From positions 1-64,000 of the forward strand of contig CAZVYJ010000013.1 of assembly GCA_964631565.1 (NCBI GenBank): 64,000 bases of DNA, in the 5' to 3' direction. Below are positions 62,133 to 64,000 of the stretch, piece by piece (positions within the stretch are counted from its first letter, which is position 1; every line of letters begins with the position of its first letter). The position numbers were made by a program, and so were the translations under genes. The stretch is from CAZVYJ01 sp964631565. Its GTDB lineage: Bacteria; Planctomycetota; Phycisphaerae; SM23-33. The notes under the pieces were generated by a model, which made no database searches, had not been told where the DNA came from, and worked only from the letters and a program-made list of their open reading frames with translations.

Positions 62133-64000
62133 ATGAAAACTCGTCTTGTCATCATGATTATCGGTCTGGCGTTTTTTACGGGGCCGGTTCTTGCCGAACA
62201 GCCGCTGGCCGACCGCCTGCCTGCTGGCGCTGTCGCCTATATAGGCTGGGCGGGCAAGAGTCTTACCTTCGACGGCTCAATGTTCGGGCAACTGATCGCT
62301 GATCGCTCGATTTCCGGGCTGGTGGGCGCAATCAAAGACGCGGCCTTGCCGGAACTTTCGCCGGAGGGAGGCGAGATGTTCGCCTGCGGGTGGGAAATCG
62401 CCTCGCTGGCGTGGCGGCATCCGATAGCCGCGGCGCTGACCGAGCTTGAACCACGCGAGGGAAAGGAACCACTCGCCCAGGCGGTCATGCTTATCGACCT
62501 TGGCGAGGATCGCGTGAAATTCGACGAACAGGTGGCCAAAATAACGGCCAAACTGCAGGAAGATCACGAAATCACCGACAAGACCGTCGGCGACATCACA
62601 TTCAAGACGGCAAAGGTTGGTGAAGAAAACGCCATCTCGTTCGGCTACATCGGCAATTTATTCTTCTTCATGATCGGCCCGAAGGGACCGGAGATTATTA
62701 CCGGTCTTATGCCCGACAAGACGCTGGCTGCGGACAGGAAATTCATCGACGCCTTCAGGGAAACCGGCGGTGAAAACGAGCAGATATCGCTTTATGTCGA
62801 TTTCGCCGCGGTAAGGGATTCCATCGAGAAGCATCTGGACCGCGCTCCGGCGCCAGCCGTCCCGCCACCCGCTACGACATCCGCGCCGGAAGGCGAAGAA
62901 GTCGAGAGCGGCCTGAATATAAAAAAGCTCGCCGCATCGCTCGGCATGGACAAGGCGACGGCCCTTGTCGGCAGCGTCAGGATCGTAGACAGGCATCTTT
63001 GCACGAAGTTCAAGCTGTTTTCTCCGGCGCCGCATCGCGGTGTTCTCATGCCGTTCGCAGGCGCAGCACTGACCGATGCGGACCTGTCCGGCCTGCCGGC
63101 GGACGCCGACCTGGCGGCTGCCGTCAAAGTTTCTCCCTCCGAGCTTTACAGGGAATTCCGCCGCATCGTGCGCGAGATCGACACCGGGGCCGACGAGGAG
63201 CTTGCCGAGGCGATCGCCGACTTTGAAAACAACGTGCAGATATCCCTGGAGAAAGACCTGCTGGCCGCACTCGGCGATACGTGGGTTATCTCGAGCGCGC
63301 CGTCGCAGGGCGGTTTTATTACAGGCACGGTTCTGTCAGCGACCATAAAGGACAAAGATAAACTCAACGCCGCCATCGCGAAAATCGAAACGTATGCGAA
63401 AGAGCAGATGCCGCAGAACAGGCGGATGCAGCTGAGCATAGAAACCATCAAGGCCGACTGCATCGAGATTCACTACCTTTCGATAGCGTCGCAGCGCATG
63501 CCGATTCCGCTTTCGCCGGCCTGGGCGATTAACGGCGACAAATTTTACTTCGCACTCTGGCCTCAGGTTCTCGAAACTACTTTCGCACGGGAGTCGGCCT
63601 CGCCGCTGACGGCCACCGAAACCTTCACCTCGCTGCGCAAGCGGGTTTCCCCGAACGCTTCGTACCTGGTGTACATGAATACTCCTTCGCTGATAAAGCA
63701 GCTTTACCCGCTGGGTCTTCTGGGCGGGTCAGCCGGCATGGCCGCCCTCAAGGGCATGGTCGGCGATCCGTCGCTGCCGAATTTCCCGCCGCCGCTCCAC
63801 ACACTGGAGAAATATTTCAGCCCGGAAATTTACGCCGTTTCGTCGGACAAGACCGGCATAATTTTTGAAGGCTACAGCGCCCAGCCGAGCATCATGGGCG
63901 TGGGCTCGCCGGTCGGAATCAGCATGTTGCTGCCGGCCCTCTGCAAAGCCAGACAGAGCGCCAATAAGGCCAGGTCCATGGCGAATCTCCGCGGCATAGG
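62133..64000 (+). CDS. Secreted protein with prepilin-like motif near the end (3' truncated)
   Basis: At least 622 residues; runs off the window. AAAGGAG lies 9 bases before ATG 62133. Signal peptide about 1-22 (PVLAEQ). The body is a repetitive alpha/beta protein (QISLYVDFAAVRDSIEKHL; FITGTVLSATIKDKDKLNAAIAK split here) similar to DUF3352-like secreted proteins. The last visible residues, GISMLLPALCKARQSANKARSMANLRGIG, read in two parts, resemble the N-terminal helix and following sequence of planctomycete prepilin-type proteins (LLPALxxARxxAxxxxCxxNLRxIG), but here at the C-terminal side. Confidence 0.75.
   Translation, partial: MKTRLVIMIIGLAFFTGPVLAEQPLADRLPAGAVAYIGWAGKSLTFDGSMFGQLIADRSISGLVGAIKDAALPELSPEGGEMFACGWEIASLAWRHPIAAALTELEPREGKEPLAQAVMLIDLGEDRVKFDEQVAKITAKLQEDHEITDKTVGDITFKTAKVGEENAISFGYIGNLFFFMIGPKGPEIITGLMPDKTLAADRKFIDAFRETGGENEQISLYVDFAAVRDSIEKHLDRAPAPAVPPPATTSAPEGEEVESGLNIKKLAASLGMDKATALVGSVRIVDRHLCTKFKLFSPAPHRGVLMPFAGAALTDADLSGLPADADLAAAVKVSPSELYREFRRIVREIDTGADEELAEAIADFENNVQISLEKDLLAALGDTWVISSAPSQGGFITGTVLSATIKDKDKLNAAIAKIETYAKEQMPQNRRMQLSIETIKADCIEIHYLSIASQRMPIPLSPAWAINGDKFYFALWPQVLETTFARESASPLTATETFTSLRKRVSPNASYLVYMNTPSLIKQLYPLGLLGGSAGMAALKGMVGDPSLPNFPPPLHTLEKYFSPEIYAVSSDKTGIIFEGYSAQPSIMGVGSPVGISMLLPALCKARQSANKARSMANLRGI

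Noticed and set aside
1..64000. rRNA or tRNA genes
   Set aside because: I scanned intergenic regions for cloverleaf ends, CCA tails and rRNA signature stretches and found none. The S23-family gene at 44529 is not inside an rRNA gene.

Overview
The window most likely comes from a planctomycete of the Phycisphaerae type. This is an inference from gene content, not from a marker gene. The evidence is Gram-negative envelope genes (KdsA, a 1458-residue AsmA-like protein), a dockerin plus PEP-CTERM remnant, a TPR protein fused to two RNA polymerase alpha C-terminal domains, a B12-dependent ribonucleotide reductase as the only RNR seen, a prepilin-like tail on a secreted protein, and GC-rich coding DNA with dispersed palindromic repeats between genes. 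No rRNA, tRNA or CRISPR was found.

Layout. 1-2.1 kb: end of an unknown gene, then a promoter driving a degenerate receiver-like protein and a GGDEF diguanylate cyclase. 2.1-3.7 kb (minus): a ThyA-like protein and two small membrane proteins. 3.9-9.3 kb: a degenerate secreted gluzincin-like protein, a MurG/MGDG-type glycosyltransferase, a large membrane protein and an exported peroxiredoxin. 9.6-12.7 kb: a LeuB-family dehydrogenase, convergent with tgt-yajC. 12.7-20.6 kb (minus): a four-gene sensory operon (kinase-less PAS-PocR sensor, PAS histidine kinase, Rcp1-type regulator, hybrid kinase). 20.6-22.3 kb (minus): diacylglycerol kinase-like gene and kdsA, overlapping by one base. 22.4-26.5 kb (plus): TPR-alphaCTD protein, SpoIID-like protein, and a promoter/operator driving an HTH-EIIA regulator and a second EIIA. 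26.5-29.2 kb: truA, a beta-propeller glycosidase, a truncated dockerin/PEP-CTERM remnant and a tandem hairpin repeat.

29.2-34.7 kb (minus): AsmA-like protein and a YchF-like GTPase. 34.9-36.9 kb (minus): an AT-richer type II restriction-modification pair (SacI-like nuclease, D12-class adenine methylase). 37.0-41.4 kb (minus): moxR, DUF58 and transglutaminase genes. 41.5-43.2 kb (plus): riboflavin synthase and pdxA. 43.5-47.8 kb (plus): etfB-etfA-acyl-CoA dehydrogenase, with a four-helix-bundle (S23/IVS-type) cassette between etfB and etfA, bounded by inverted arrays of an 8-base repeat. 48.0-53.7 kb: an orphan ABC permease, a DUF4159-type secreted protein, prfB with its programmed +1 frameshift and a polytopic membrane protein. 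54.3-57.6 kb (minus): nrdJ behind a pair of NrdR boxes and a structured leader. 57.9-60.9 kb (plus): ECF sigma factor, likely membrane anti-sigma factor, secreted coiled-coil protein and IspH. 60.9-64 kb: an intact lipoprotein gluzincin and a secreted protein cut by the window edge.

The strongest candidate for something under-described is the IVS-like cassette inside the etf operon (44444-44982): its left repeat array supplies the etfB stop codon and its right array abuts the etfA ribosome binding site. Next come the TPR-alphaCTD protein, the self-contained HTH-EIIA promoter/operator unit, the kinase-less PAS-PocR operon, and two tandem hairpins with identical loops but different stems near 53.8 kb.
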